Positions 8,946 to 17,194 of a stretch of DNA of 64,000 nucleotides are shown here, one piece after another; the first letter of the stretch is position 1; the number at the start of each line of letters is the position of its first letter. The DNA is from Streptomyces sp. VRA16 Mangrove soil (lineage in GTDB: Bacteria; Actinomycetota; Actinomycetes; Streptomycetales; Streptomycetaceae), in assembly GCF_017377775.1 (NCBI RefSeq), contig NZ_JAFVLN010000022.1, positions 1 through 64,000 on the forward strand, given 5' to 3'. Position numbers and translations under genes: made by a program. Below the pieces are notes generated by a model. The model was given only the letters and a program-made list of their open reading frames with translations, was not told where the DNA came from and searched no databases.

Positions 8946-8974
8946 ACAACGAGCAACGCGGCACTTGGGTTACG
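8946..8974 (-). promoter_or_regulatory. Putative sigma-BldN promoter of rsbN
   Basis: On the minus strand CGTAAC (8974-8969) is followed after 17 bases by CGTTGT (8951-8946). The sigma-BldN consensus as I recall it is CGTAAC-N16-CGTTGA, and rsbN of S. venezuelae is reported to have its own sigma-BldN promoter. The spacing is one base longer than recalled and one -10 base differs. Confidence 0.5.
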
Positions 8975-9085
8975 GACGACGGATGATCCGACCGCGATCG
9001 CATTTCGCCCTCACAGAAGGTGAGTTGAGCCGTGCGAACGGTGACGGGACCGGTCGGGATGCGACAGTGCGTGCCCGCCGCCGCG

Positions 9086-9937
9086 TCAGCGGGCGTCGTC
9101 CGGTAGCAGCCGGGCGAGGGTGCGGACGGCCCGGTACTGGAGGGTCTTGATCGCGCCCTCGTTCTTGCCCATCACGCGCGCGGTCTCGGCGACGGACAGA
9201 CCCTGGAGGAAGCGCAGGGTGACGCACTCCTGCTGCTGCGGGTTGAGCCGGCGCACCGCCTCCAGGAGGGCGGCGTTGGAGAGCGACTCCAGGACCGAGT
9301 CCTCGGGGCTGCGCTCCACCTCGTTCGCGTCCAGCATTTCGCCCGTGGTCACTTCGAGGCGGAAGCGGCTCGACTTGAAGTGGTCGGCGACCAGGTTGCG
9401 CGCGATCGTGACCAGCCAGGCGCCGAAGTCGCGCCCCTGCCAGGTGAAGGTGCCGATGCGGCGCAGGGCGCGCAGGAAGGTCTCGCTGGTGAGGTCCTCC
9501 GCCGTCGCCTTCCCGCCCACGCGGTAGTAGATGTACCGGTACACGGTGTCGCTGTACTGGTCGTAGAGGCGGCCGAAGGCGTCGGCCTCTCCGGACTGGG
9601 CGCGCTCGACCAGGTCCATCATGCGCGCGCTGTCACTGTCCGCGGCCGGGCGGCGGGCCGTGGACGTGCTGCTGGTGCCGGAGGCTCCGGCGGCGCCGGA
9701 GCGCGCTCGTCTGCCCGCCCACCCGTCGCCCGACCGCCGCCCCTCAATGACGACGCTACGCGCCGGCCCCTTTTGTCCCGCGCCGGAGTCGGCCATGGCG
9801 AAGCATGGACCGGCGGGCGCAGGGACGGCGAGGGCGGGGACGGCGTACGCGGTGGGGACGAAGCCGCGCAAGCGGTCTACGACCGTTGCGCGCAGCGTAG
9901 CCAGGCCCGAGGCGTCAACCCCGACGTGTTGAAACAC
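9086..9937 (-). CDS. bldN: ECF sigma factor BldN (pro-sigma)
   Basis: A 283-residue extracytoplasmic-function sigma factor. Residues 1-105 form an Ala/Gly/Ser-rich extension starting MFQHVGVDASGLATLRAT, as in Streptomyces BldN, which is made as a proprotein and cleaved. Region 2 follows (DLVERAQSGEADAFGRLYDQ to about 195) and region 4 at the end (QQQECVTLRFLQGLSVAETA). Sigma-BldN drives bldM, chaplin and rodlin genes for aerial growth. The GTG at 9937 is kept because the conserved pro-region begins there. Known regulation by BldD and AdpA was not traced to specific bases. Confidence 0.93.
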   Translation of the reverse strand: MFQHVGVDASGLATLRATVVDRLRGFVPTAYAVPALAVPAPAGPCFAMADSGAGQKGPARSVVIEGRRSGDGWAGRRARSGAAGASGTSSTSTARRPAADSDSARMMDLVERAQSGEADAFGRLYDQYSDTVYRYIYYRVGGKATAEDLTSETFLRALRRIGTFTWQGRDFGAWLVTIARNLVADHFKSSRFRLEVTTGEMLDANEVERSPEDSVLESLSNAALLEAVRRLNPQQQECVTLRFLQGLSVAETARVMGKNEGAIKTLQYRAVRTLARLLPDDAR

Positions 9938-10252
9938 GGGACTCCCAGAGGCAGAGCTTCCATCACGTGCAGTGCGGGACCGTTCACCCGTCGTGCTGAC
10001 GCGTGGGTACCGGAATGCGTCTGAGGAGAATAACGCTTCGTGCAGGGAGCGCTACACCCAGTTGCTCAAATCATCGATTACGTCACTTCTGTAGCTGATC
10101 GGCGATGGTTCAAGTACCGGAGAGTGACCGCTTGTTGATCGGATTAGGTCATGTTCCGGCAGCGGCCGTGACGCGTTGTGGCCGAGTGCTATCCGCGTGA
10201 CTGGCGGGGGCCGGTGCCGGGTAAGACGTTCGGAATGCCGTGCGCGACGGGG

Positions 10253-11185
10253 TCAGCGGCGGCGGCGCTGGAGTGCGATCACGGCCGCCGTGCCGCCCGC
10301 CACCGCGCCGACGCCGGCCGCCGCGGGGATGCCGACCCGCGCCGCCTTGCGGCCCGTGCGGTAGTCGCGCAGCCGCCAGTCGCGCTCCTTCGCGTACTTG
10401 CGGAGCTTCGCGTCCGGGTTGATCGCGTACGGGTGCCCGACGAGGGAGAGCATCGGGACGTCGTTGTGGGAGTCGCTGTACGCGGCGCAGCGGCCGAGCT
10501 CCAGGCCCTCGGCGGAGGCGAGCGCGCGGACCGCCTCGGCCTTCGCGGGGCCGTGCAGCGGCTCACCCACGAGCCGGCCCGTGTAGACGCCGCCGATGGA
10601 CTCGGCGACCGTGCCGAGCGCGCCGGTCAGGCCGAGGCGGCGGGCGATCACCGTGGCGATCTCCACCGGCGCGGCCGTGACGAGCCAGACCTTCTGGCCC
10701 GCGTCGAGGTGCGCCTGGGCGAGGGCGCGGGTGCCGGGCCAGATGCGCTCGGCCATGTACTCGTCGTAGATCTCCTCGCCGATGGACATCAGCTCGGCGA
10801 CGCGGTGGCCCTTGACGATGGACAGAGCGCTGTTCTGTGCGTCCTGCATGTGCTCGGGGTCCTCGACCCCGGCGATCCGGAACCAGGCCTGCTGCCAGGC
10901 GAACCGGGTCAGCTCGCGGCGCTGGAAGAACTTCCGCTTGTACAGGCCACGACCGAAGTGGAAGATCGCGGCGCCCTGCATGACGGTGTTGTCCAGGTCG
11001 AAGAAGGCGGCGGCCTTGTCGTCGCCGACGACCGGGAACTCCGGTTCCTCGTCGGTGGGCGGCGGCGCCTGCTCCTCCAGTTCCAGGGAGGACTTGCGGG
11101 CGGCCTCCGCCGAGGCCTCGCCTGCCAGCACGCTCCGCGCGGTGGCGGAGCGCCTACGGGGTGTGAGCCATCCAAGAGCGGCCAT
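10253..11185 (-). CDS. HAD-IB family phosphatase
   Basis: A 310-residue protein. After an N-terminal 55-residue Glu/Pro-rich tail it shows the HAD motif I AAFFDLDNTVMQG, motif II VTAAPVEIA, and the later YSDSHNDVPML motif IV, the layout of SerB-like HAD-IB enzymes. A basic C-terminus with a hydrophobic stretch (AAAGVGAVAGGTAAVIAL) may anchor it to the membrane. The equivalent mycobacterial locus has serB2 at this point. The substrate, phosphoserine or another phosphomonoester, cannot be decided from sequence. Confidence 0.85.
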   Translation of the reverse strand: MAALGWLTPRRRSATARSVLAGEASAEAARKSSLELEEQAPPPTDEEPEFPVVGDDKAAAFFDLDNTVMQGAAIFHFGRGLYKRKFFQRRELTRFAWQQAWFRIAGVEDPEHMQDAQNSALSIVKGHRVAELMSIGEEIYDEYMAERIWPGTRALAQAHLDAGQKVWLVTAAPVEIATVIARRLGLTGALGTVAESIGGVYTGRLVGEPLHGPAKAEAVRALASAEGLELGRCAAYSDSHNDVPMLSLVGHPYAINPDAKLRKYAKERDWRLRDYRTGRKAARVGIPAAAGVGAVAGGTAAVIALQRRRR

Positions 11186-11313
11186 GTCGCGAGCATAGCC
11201 AGTTTGTTCGGTGGTTCCGGAGTCGAGCGGATTTCGGGGAGCTGTCGTTCTGTGAAATCCGGGCGTCGCGAAGGGTGCCGTTCGGGGGCACGGGTGGGGC
11301 CAGAATGGCCGGT

Positions 11314-11592
11314 ATGAGTCCCATCTTTCGCCGGAGCGAGAAGAAGAATCCGCAGGAGCGCGTCGTCACGCTCATCGGGAAGCCCGGATGCCACCTGTGC
11401 GACGACGCACAGGTGGTGATCGAGAAGGTCTGTGCCGAGGTCGGCGCCTCCTGGGAGAAGAAGGACATCACCGAGGACGAGGAGCTGTACCGCAAGTACT
11501 GGGAGCAGATCCCGGTCGTTCTCGTCGACGGCGCGCAGCACGACTTCTGGCGCGTACAGGAGGAACGGCTGCGGCGGGCGCTCACTCAGTAG
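11314..11592 (+). CDS. Glutaredoxin-like protein (DUF836 family)
   Basis: A 92-residue thioredoxin-fold protein with the redox motif GKPGCHLCDDA (CxxC) followed by the cis-proline segment QIPVVLVDG. It probably acts in thiol-disulfide exchange in the cytosol. It immediately precedes the redox-responsive rex-hem genes, an order also remembered from Mycobacterium (Rv0508-hemA). The ATG at 11314 is preferred; a second ATG at 11305 would add three residues. Confidence 0.85.
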   Translation: MSPIFRRSEKKNPQERVVTLIGKPGCHLCDDAQVVIEKVCAEVGASWEKKDITEDEELYRKYWEQIPVVLVDGAQHDFWRVQEERLRRALTQ

Positions 11593-11851
11593 TCCTCCCG
11601 AGCAGCAGTCCTCCCAAGCCCCTGGGCCGCCGCGCAGCCGTCGCACAAGTCACTGACCGAGGAGTCCAAACGGCCCCAAAAGTCGCTTAGGATCGGGGGC
11701 GGTTTTGGTCTCGGGGGCTTAGATCGTAAGGAGTGTGTGCGGCTTTGCCCCCCACAGGTGAGCAACGAAGCTGCCTGCGCGCCGGTTCCACGAAAGCGCG
11801 CGGGGGGCGCGTGACCCCGGTCACGTTGGCCGGGCAAATCGGACACCATCT

Positions 11852-11880
11852 TTGTGCACGCGTTCACAAAGACATAGCCT
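11852..11880 (+). promoter_or_regulatory. rex-hem promoter with Rex operator
   Basis: TGTGCACGCGTTCACA (11853-11868) matches the Rex operator TGTGAACNNNTTCACA at all but one defined base. A possible -35 TTGTGC (11852-11857) and -10 TAGCCT (11875-11880) are 17 bases apart, so bound Rex would cover the -35. It lies 77 bp before the rex start. This fits the known autoregulation of Rex by the NADH/NAD+ ratio. Confidence 0.85.
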
Positions 11881-11945
11881 GCATTCGACGGGGCGGTCTT
11901 GAAACGAACGGCCGCCCACAGCCCCGCTCTACCCGCAGGAGCACC

Positions 11946-12761
11946 GTGGCAACTGGCCGAACTCACCGACCGGCGACCCGCAGCCGAGGGATTCCCGAGG
12001 CCACCGTCGCCAGGCTTCCGCTGTACCTCCGAGCCCTGACCGCTCTCTCCGAGCGCTCGGTGCCCACGGTCTCCTCCGAGGAGCTCGCGGCCGCGGCGGG
12101 GGTCAACTCCGCGAAGCTGCGCAAGGACTTCTCGTACCTCGGGTCCTACGGGACGCGTGGTGTGGGGTACGACGTCGAGTACCTCGTGTACCAGATCTCG
12201 CGCGAGCTGGGCCTCACGCAGGACTGGCCGGTCGTGATCGTCGGTATCGGTAACCTCGGTGCGGCGCTGGCCAATTACGGCGGTTTCGCCTCCCGCGGGT
12301 TCCGGGTCGCCGCGCTGATAGACGCCGACCCCGCGATGGCCGGAAAGCCGGTCGCGGGAATGCCCGTGCAGCACACGGACGACCTCGAGAAGATCATCGA
12401 CGACAACGGCGTCTCCATCGGCGTCATCGCGACCCCGGCCGGTGCCGCGCAGCAGGTCTGCGACCGGCTCGTCGCCGCCGGTGTCACCTCCATCCTGAAC
12501 TTCGCGCCGACCGTCCTGTCCGTGCCGGACGGCGTCGACGTGCGCAAGGTCGATCTCTCCATCGAGCTCCAGATCCTCGCCTTCCACGAGCAGCGCAAGG
12601 CCGGCGAGGGCGCCGTGGACGGGGAGAGCCCCGCCGAGGGCGCCGTCGGCGTCGAGGGCCCGGCCGCCAAGGTCACCAGGACTCCTGCCCAGGACCGGGC
12701 CGCTGAGAAGACCGGCCGCAAGGGACCCGACGGGGACGTGCCCGCCGTGATGCCGGCATGA
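11946..12761 (+). CDS. rex: Redox-sensing transcriptional repressor Rex
   Basis: A 271-residue repressor. The winged-helix domain covers residues 16-85 (GIPEATVARLPLYLRAL, then SSEELAAAAGVNSAKLRKD). The Rossmann NAD(H) domain starts VVIVGIGNLG with G100-x-G102-xx-G105. Rex leaves DNA when NADH rises, linking heme and respiratory gene expression to redox state. The GTG at 11946 gives the conserved MATGRTHRPATRSRGIPEAT start. The C-terminal 45 residues are variable. Its stop overlaps hemA by 4 bp (ATGA). Confidence 0.96.
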   Translation: MATGRTHRPATRSRGIPEATVARLPLYLRALTALSERSVPTVSSEELAAAAGVNSAKLRKDFSYLGSYGTRGVGYDVEYLVYQISRELGLTQDWPVVIVGIGNLGAALANYGGFASRGFRVAALIDADPAMAGKPVAGMPVQHTDDLEKIIDDNGVSIGVIATPAGAAQQVCDRLVAAGVTSILNFAPTVLSVPDGVDVRKVDLSIELQILAFHEQRKAGEGAVDGESPAEGAVGVEGPAAKVTRTPAQDRAAEKTGRKGPDGDVPAVMPA

Positions 12762-14404
12762 GTCTCCTCGTCGTCGGCCTCAGCCACCGCAGCGCTCCGG
12801 TGAGTGTCCTGGAGCGTGCCGCGCTGAACGCGGACACCCAGGCCAAGCTCCTCCAGGACACCCTCGCCGCCGAGCCGGCCGCCGAGGCCGCGGTGCTCGC
12901 CACCTGCAACCGCATCGAGCTGTACGCGGACGTGGACAAGTTCCACGCCGGTGTCGCGGAGCTGTCGACGCTGCTCGCGCAGCACAGCGGTGTGGGGCTC
13001 GACGAGCTCACCCCTTATCTGTACGTGCACTACGAGGACCGGGCGGTGCACCACCTGTTCTCGGTGGCGTGCGGTCTGGACTCGATGGTCGTGGGCGAGG
13101 GGCAGATCCTCGGCCAGATCAAGGACACCCTGGCGCGGGCGCAGGAACTGCACTCCGCGGGCAAGCTCCTCAACGATCTCTTCCAGCAGGCCCTGCGGGT
13201 CGGCAAGCGCGCCCACTCCGAGACCGGGATCGACCGGGCCGGGCAGTCGCTGGTCACCTTCGGTCTCGAACAACTCGCCGTGGGCCAGGACGTGGACGGC
13301 TGGGCGGCCGGCAGGCGCGCCCTCGTCATCGGTGCCGGTTCGATGTCCTCGCTCGCCGCCGCCACGCTCGCCCGGGCCGGAGTGGCCGAGGTCGTCGTCG
13401 CCAACCGGACGCTGGAGCGGGCGGAACGACTCGTAGAGATCTTGAACGAGGGCGGGGCCGCGGCCCGCGCCGTCACGATGGACGCCGTGGCGGACGAACT
13501 GACACGTGCCGACGTCGCCATCTCCTGCACCGGTGCCACCGGCCTCGTGCTGACCGCCGACGCGGTGCGCGCCGCTGTCGCCGGGCGCACGCCGACCGCC
13601 GGCAGTGACGTGCCTGCACCCTCGACTCCCGCACCGGGCAAGGCCGTTGCCGACGCCTGTCCGGTCGAGGTGGTGCGTGGCGGGTTCTCCGTCGAGGGCG
13701 AGGCCGCCGTCGCCGGGTTCGACGCGGCGGCCCTGGAACAGCACGGCGCCTGGGTGGACAACGCGCCCGGGCGGCGGGTCCAGCCGTCGGAGGCCGACGC
13801 CATCGCGGCGCTGGCCGCCGCGGGCCGGGTCCCGGAGATGCGCCGCGAGCGGGCCCCCGAGCCCGTACGGGAAGTGGCCCTGGCCCTGCTCGACCTGGCG
13901 ATGCCGCGGGACATCGACGCGGCCGCGCACCGCATCGACGGGGTGCGCCTCGTCGACATCGAGTCCCTCGCCGACGCCTCCGCGGACGCCCCGATGGCCG
14001 CCGACGTGGACCAGGTGCGGGCGATCGTGGCCGACGAGGTCGCCGCGTTCGGCGCCGCGCAGCGGGCCGCGACCATCACGCCGACCGTCGTCGCGCTGCG
14101 CACGATGGCCGCCGACGTGGTGAGCAGCGAGATCGCGCGGCTCGACGGCCGGCTCCCCGGCCTCGACGACAAACAGCGCGCGGAGATCACCCAGACCGTG
14201 CGGCGCGTGGTGGACAAGCTGCTGCACGCGCCGACGGTGCGGGTCAAGCAGCTGGCGGCCGAGCCCGGCGGTGCCGGATACGCGGACGCGCTGCGCACCC
14301 TTTTCGACCTGGACCGGGAGACGGTGGAGTCCGTCTCCCGGGCAACCCCTCAAGACCGTGAATCCGCTACCGGCACGGCAGGCAAGAATCGAGGCCCGGC
14401 ATGA
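12758..14404 (+). CDS. hemA: Glutamyl-tRNA reductase
   Basis: A 548-residue enzyme reducing glutamyl-tRNA(Glu) to glutamate-1-semialdehyde, the first committed step of C5 heme synthesis. Seen are VVGLSHRSAPVSVLERAAL, the catalytic cysteine C50 in LATCNRIELYA, the substrate segment GLDSMVVGEGQILGQIK, and the NADPH fold LVIGAGSMSSLAA. An Ala/Pro-rich insertion occurs near 280-300, common in Streptomyces HemA, which is longer than the usual 420 residues. It overlaps rex upstream and hemC downstream by 4 bp each. Confidence 0.95.
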   Translation: MSLLVVGLSHRSAPVSVLERAALNADTQAKLLQDTLAAEPAAEAAVLATCNRIELYADVDKFHAGVAELSTLLAQHSGVGLDELTPYLYVHYEDRAVHHLFSVACGLDSMVVGEGQILGQIKDTLARAQELHSAGKLLNDLFQQALRVGKRAHSETGIDRAGQSLVTFGLEQLAVGQDVDGWAAGRRALVIGAGSMSSLAAATLARAGVAEVVVANRTLERAERLVEILNEGGAAARAVTMDAVADELTRADVAISCTGATGLVLTADAVRAAVAGRTPTAGSDVPAPSTPAPGKAVADACPVEVVRGGFSVEGEAAVAGFDAAALEQHGAWVDNAPGRRVQPSEADAIAALAAAGRVPEMRRERAPEPVREVALALLDLAMPRDIDAAAHRIDGVRLVDIESLADASADAPMAADVDQVRAIVADEVAAFGAAQRAATITPTVVALRTMAADVVSSEIARLDGRLPGLDDKQRAEITQTVRRVVDKLLHAPTVRVKQLAAEPGGAGYADALRTLFDLDRETVESVSRATPQDRESATGTAGKNRGPA

Positions 14405-15363
14405 GTGCCGAGAGAGCGCTGAGGCTGGGCACCCGGCGCAGCAAGCTGGCCATGACCCAGTCCGGGCATGTCGCCGAAGCCGTCCGCCAGGTGACCGGCC
14501 GCGAGGTCGAGCTCGTGGAGATCACCTCGTACGGTGATGTGAACCGCGCGCACATCTCGCAGATCGGCGGCACCGGCATCTTCGTCACGGCGCTGCGCGA
14601 CGCGCTGCTGGCCGGTGAGATCGACTTCGCGGTGCACTCCCTCAAGGACCTGCCGACCGCGCAGCCCGAGGATCTGACGCTGGCCGCGATTCCGGTGCGC
14701 GAGGACCCGCGGGACGTCCTGATCGCCCGTGACGGCCTGAAGTTCACCGAGCTGCCCGCGGGCGCCAAGGTGGGCACGGGTTCGCTGCGGCGCATGGCGC
14801 AGCTGAACGCGTACGCGCGCAGTCACGGTCTCGCCGTCGAGGCCGTACCGATCCGCGGGAACATCGACACCCGTATCGGGTTCGTCGAGAAGGGTGAGCT
14901 GGACGCCGTCGTGCTGGCGGCGGCCGGGATCAGCCGCATCGGTCGGAGCGCGGAGGTCACCGACTTCCTCTCCACCGACATCGTCCTGCCCGCCCCCGGC
15001 CAGGGGGCCCTGGCAGTCGAGTGCACCACCGCGAACGGTGCGCTCGCCGCCGCGCTCGGAGAACTGGACGACCCGTTCACGCGGGCCGCCGTGACCGCCG
15101 AGCGGTCCCTGCTCGCCGCCCTGGAGGCCGGCTGCAGTGCACCCGTGGGTGCCCTCGCCGACCTTCTGGCCGACGGGCAGATTGCTAAGGAAATGCGCCT
15201 GCGCGGCGTCGTCGGTACCACCGACGGCTCCGAGCTGGTGCAGCTGACCACCACCGGTCCCGTGCCCTCGTCCCACGACGAGGCGCTGGCTCTCGGGCGC
15301 GAACTCGCTGCCGAGATGCTGGCCAAGGGTGCGGCCGGTCTGATGGGGGAGCGAGCACTTTGA
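14401..15363 (+). CDS. hemC: Hydroxymethylbilane synthase (porphobilinogen deaminase)
   Basis: A 320-residue enzyme that joins four porphobilinogens into hydroxymethylbilane. The N-terminus LRLGTRRSKLAMTQSGHVAE, the substrate segments AVHSLKDLPT and GTGSLRRMAQL, and the cofactor-binding cysteine C245 in LEAGCSAPVGA are all present. It lies third in the rex-hem operon with a 4-bp ATGA overlap with hemA. Its stop overlaps the TTG start of hemD. Confidence 0.96.
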   Translation: MSAERALRLGTRRSKLAMTQSGHVAEAVRQVTGREVELVEITSYGDVNRAHISQIGGTGIFVTALRDALLAGEIDFAVHSLKDLPTAQPEDLTLAAIPVREDPRDVLIARDGLKFTELPAGAKVGTGSLRRMAQLNAYARSHGLAVEAVPIRGNIDTRIGFVEKGELDAVVLAAAGISRIGRSAEVTDFLSTDIVLPAPGQGALAVECTTANGALAAALGELDDPFTRAAVTAERSLLAALEAGCSAPVGALADLLADGQIAKEMRLRGVVGTTDGSELVQLTTTGPVPSSHDEALALGRELAAEMLAKGAAGLMGERAL

Positions 15364-17036
15364 GCCCCACCACCGCTGAAACGACCGCCTGTGCACCTGG
15401 GCACGTCACCTTCCTGGGTGCGGGTCCCGGAGATCCAGGACTGCTGACCCTACGGGCCGTGGAGGCCCTGACCCGAGCGGATGTGCTGATCGCCGAGCCC
15501 GAAGTGCTCGACGTCGTGCGCACCCATGCCAGGGCAGGCGTCACCGTCCTCGACGCCACGGGCGCGCAGGCTGCCGCGGCGGCTGACGAGACGTCAACTG
15601 CCGTCGCGGTCCCGGCTCTGAGGGACTGGGCCAATCTTGTCATGGAGGCTGCGCGGGGCGGCAAGCGGGTCGTGCGTGCGGTCACGGGGGACCCCGGGCT
15701 CGACACGTTCGCGGCCGAGGAGATGCTCGCCTGCGCCGGTCAGGGGATCGACTTCGAGGTCGTCCCGGGCATCGCCGCGGCCGTGGGTGTGCCCGCGTAC
15801 GCCGGTGTGCCGCTGCGGGACGCGGAGGGCACGGACGTCCGTTTCGTGGACGCCCGTACCGCCTCCGACCGCTGCTGGACCGAGGTCGGCGCCTCCGACT
15901 GCACGGTCGTCGTGTCGACGACGCTGGACTCGGTGGCCGCCGCGGCCGGTGAGCTGGTGGCGGCGGGCCGCAAGCCCGACACCCCGCTGTCGGTGACCGT
16001 CGCCGGTACGACGACGCGCCAGAAGACCTGGTCGGCCACGCTCGGCACCATCGCGCAGACCTTCAAGCAGGCCAAGGTGCTGCCGTCGCCGGAGGGCAAC
16101 CGCCCGGTGATAGTCGTGGTCGGTGAGCGCAGTGCCGCCGCCCAGCGCGACCAGCTGTCCTGGTTCGAGTCGAAGCCGCTGTTCGGCTGGCGCGTGCTCG
16201 TCCCCAGGACGAAGGAGCAGGCGGCGTCGCTCTCCGACCAGCTCAGGTCGTACGGCGCCGTGCCGCACGAGGTCCCGACGATCGCCGTCGAGCCGCCGCG
16301 CACCCCGCAGCAGATGGAGCGCGCGGTCAAGGGCCTGGTCACCGGCCGCTACGAGTGGATCGCCTTCACCTCGGTGAACGCGGTGAAGGCCGTACGCGAG
16401 AAGTTCGAGGAGTACGGGCTCGACGCGCGGGCCTTCGCGGGGATCAAGGTCGCCGCGGTGGGCGAGCAGACGGCGAACGCGCTGATCGCGTTCGGCGTCA
16501 AGCCGGACCTGGTGCCCAGCGGAGAGCAGTCCGCCGCGGGTCTCCTGGAGGACTGGCCGCCGTACGACCCGGTCTTCGACCCGATCGACCGTGTCTTCCT
16601 GCCGCGCGCCGACATCGCCACGGAGACCCTGGTCGCCGGGCTGATCGAGCTCGGCTGGGAGGTCGACGACGTCACCGCCTACCGGACCGTGCGCGCCTCG
16701 CCGCCGCCGGCCGAGACGCGTGAGGCGATCAAGGGCGGCGGCTTCGACGCGGTGCTCTTCACGTCGTCGTCGACCGTGCGGAACCTGGTCGGCATCGCCG
16801 GCAAGCCGCACAACGTCACGGTGATCGCCTGCATCGGCCCCGCCACGGCGAAGACCGCCGAGGAGCACGGGCTGCGGGTGGATGTGATGGCTCCCGAGCC
16901 GTCCGTCCACAAGCTGGCCGCCGCGCTGGCCGAGTTCGGTGCGAAGCGCCGGGACGCGGCCGTCGAGGCCGGCGACCCGGTGACGCGGCCGAGCGAACGG
17001 CGGCCGGGGGCGCGCCGCCGCAGGGCCGCGCCGTAA
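15360..17036 (+). CDS. hemD: Fused uroporphyrinogen-III C-methyltransferase / uroporphyrinogen-III synthase
   Basis: A 558-residue two-domain protein. Residues 12-250 resemble SUMT/precorrin methyltransferases (FLGAGPGDPGLLTLRAVEAL, then VVPGIAAAVGVPAYAGV). Residues 278-530 are uroporphyrinogen-III synthase (GWRVLVPRTKEQAASLSDQL, TSVNAVKAVREKF, FTSSSTVRNLVGI). The fusion links siroheme/cobalamin and heme branches. It starts at TTG within the hemC stop. The first domain lacks some usual methyltransferase consensus residues in the AAAADETSTAVAV stretch, so its methylation activity is less certain than the synthase activity. Confidence 0.92.
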   Translation: MSPTTAETTACAPGHVTFLGAGPGDPGLLTLRAVEALTRADVLIAEPEVLDVVRTHARAGVTVLDATGAQAAAAADETSTAVAVPALRDWANLVMEAARGGKRVVRAVTGDPGLDTFAAEEMLACAGQGIDFEVVPGIAAAVGVPAYAGVPLRDAEGTDVRFVDARTASDRCWTEVGASDCTVVVSTTLDSVAAAAGELVAAGRKPDTPLSVTVAGTTTRQKTWSATLGTIAQTFKQAKVLPSPEGNRPVIVVVGERSAAAQRDQLSWFESKPLFGWRVLVPRTKEQAASLSDQLRSYGAVPHEVPTIAVEPPRTPQQMERAVKGLVTGRYEWIAFTSVNAVKAVREKFEEYGLDARAFAGIKVAAVGEQTANALIAFGVKPDLVPSGEQSAAGLLEDWPPYDPVFDPIDRVFLPRADIATETLVAGLIELGWEVDDVTAYRTVRASPPPAETREAIKGGGFDAVLFTSSSTVRNLVGIAGKPHNVTVIACIGPATAKTAEEHGLRVDVMAPEPSVHKLAAALAEFGAKRRDAAVEAGDPVTRPSERRPGARRRRAAP

Positions 17037-17047
17037 GGCAGAGTTGA

Positions 17048-17151
17048 GGGGCGGGTGTGCGGCTTGGGCCCGTCTCCCTGATCCCTCCGTCGCCCGAAGG
17101 GCGGGGCAGGAGGGATCAGGGAGACAGGCCCAGGGGCCGCACACCCGCCCC
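17048..17151 (+). terminator. Long imperfect hairpin between hemD and hemB
   Basis: GGGGCGGGTGTGCGG (17048-17062) pairs with CCGCACACCCGCCCC (17137-17151). Inside it GTCTCCCTGATCCCTCC pairs with GGAGGGATCAGGGAGAC around a short hairpin GTCGCCCGAAGGGCGGGGC. The stem spans about 100 bp. It could stop or attenuate transcription before hemB. Confidence 0.75.
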
Positions 17152-17194
17152 GCTTCGTTTTATTCGGTACGTGTAGGTACGAGGTGACAGTTCA

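Noticed and set aside
9938..10250. BldD-binding box upstream of bldN
   Set aside because: Only partial matches (for example near 10085) with wrong half-site spacing were seen, so no site is called even though BldD control is known in relatives.
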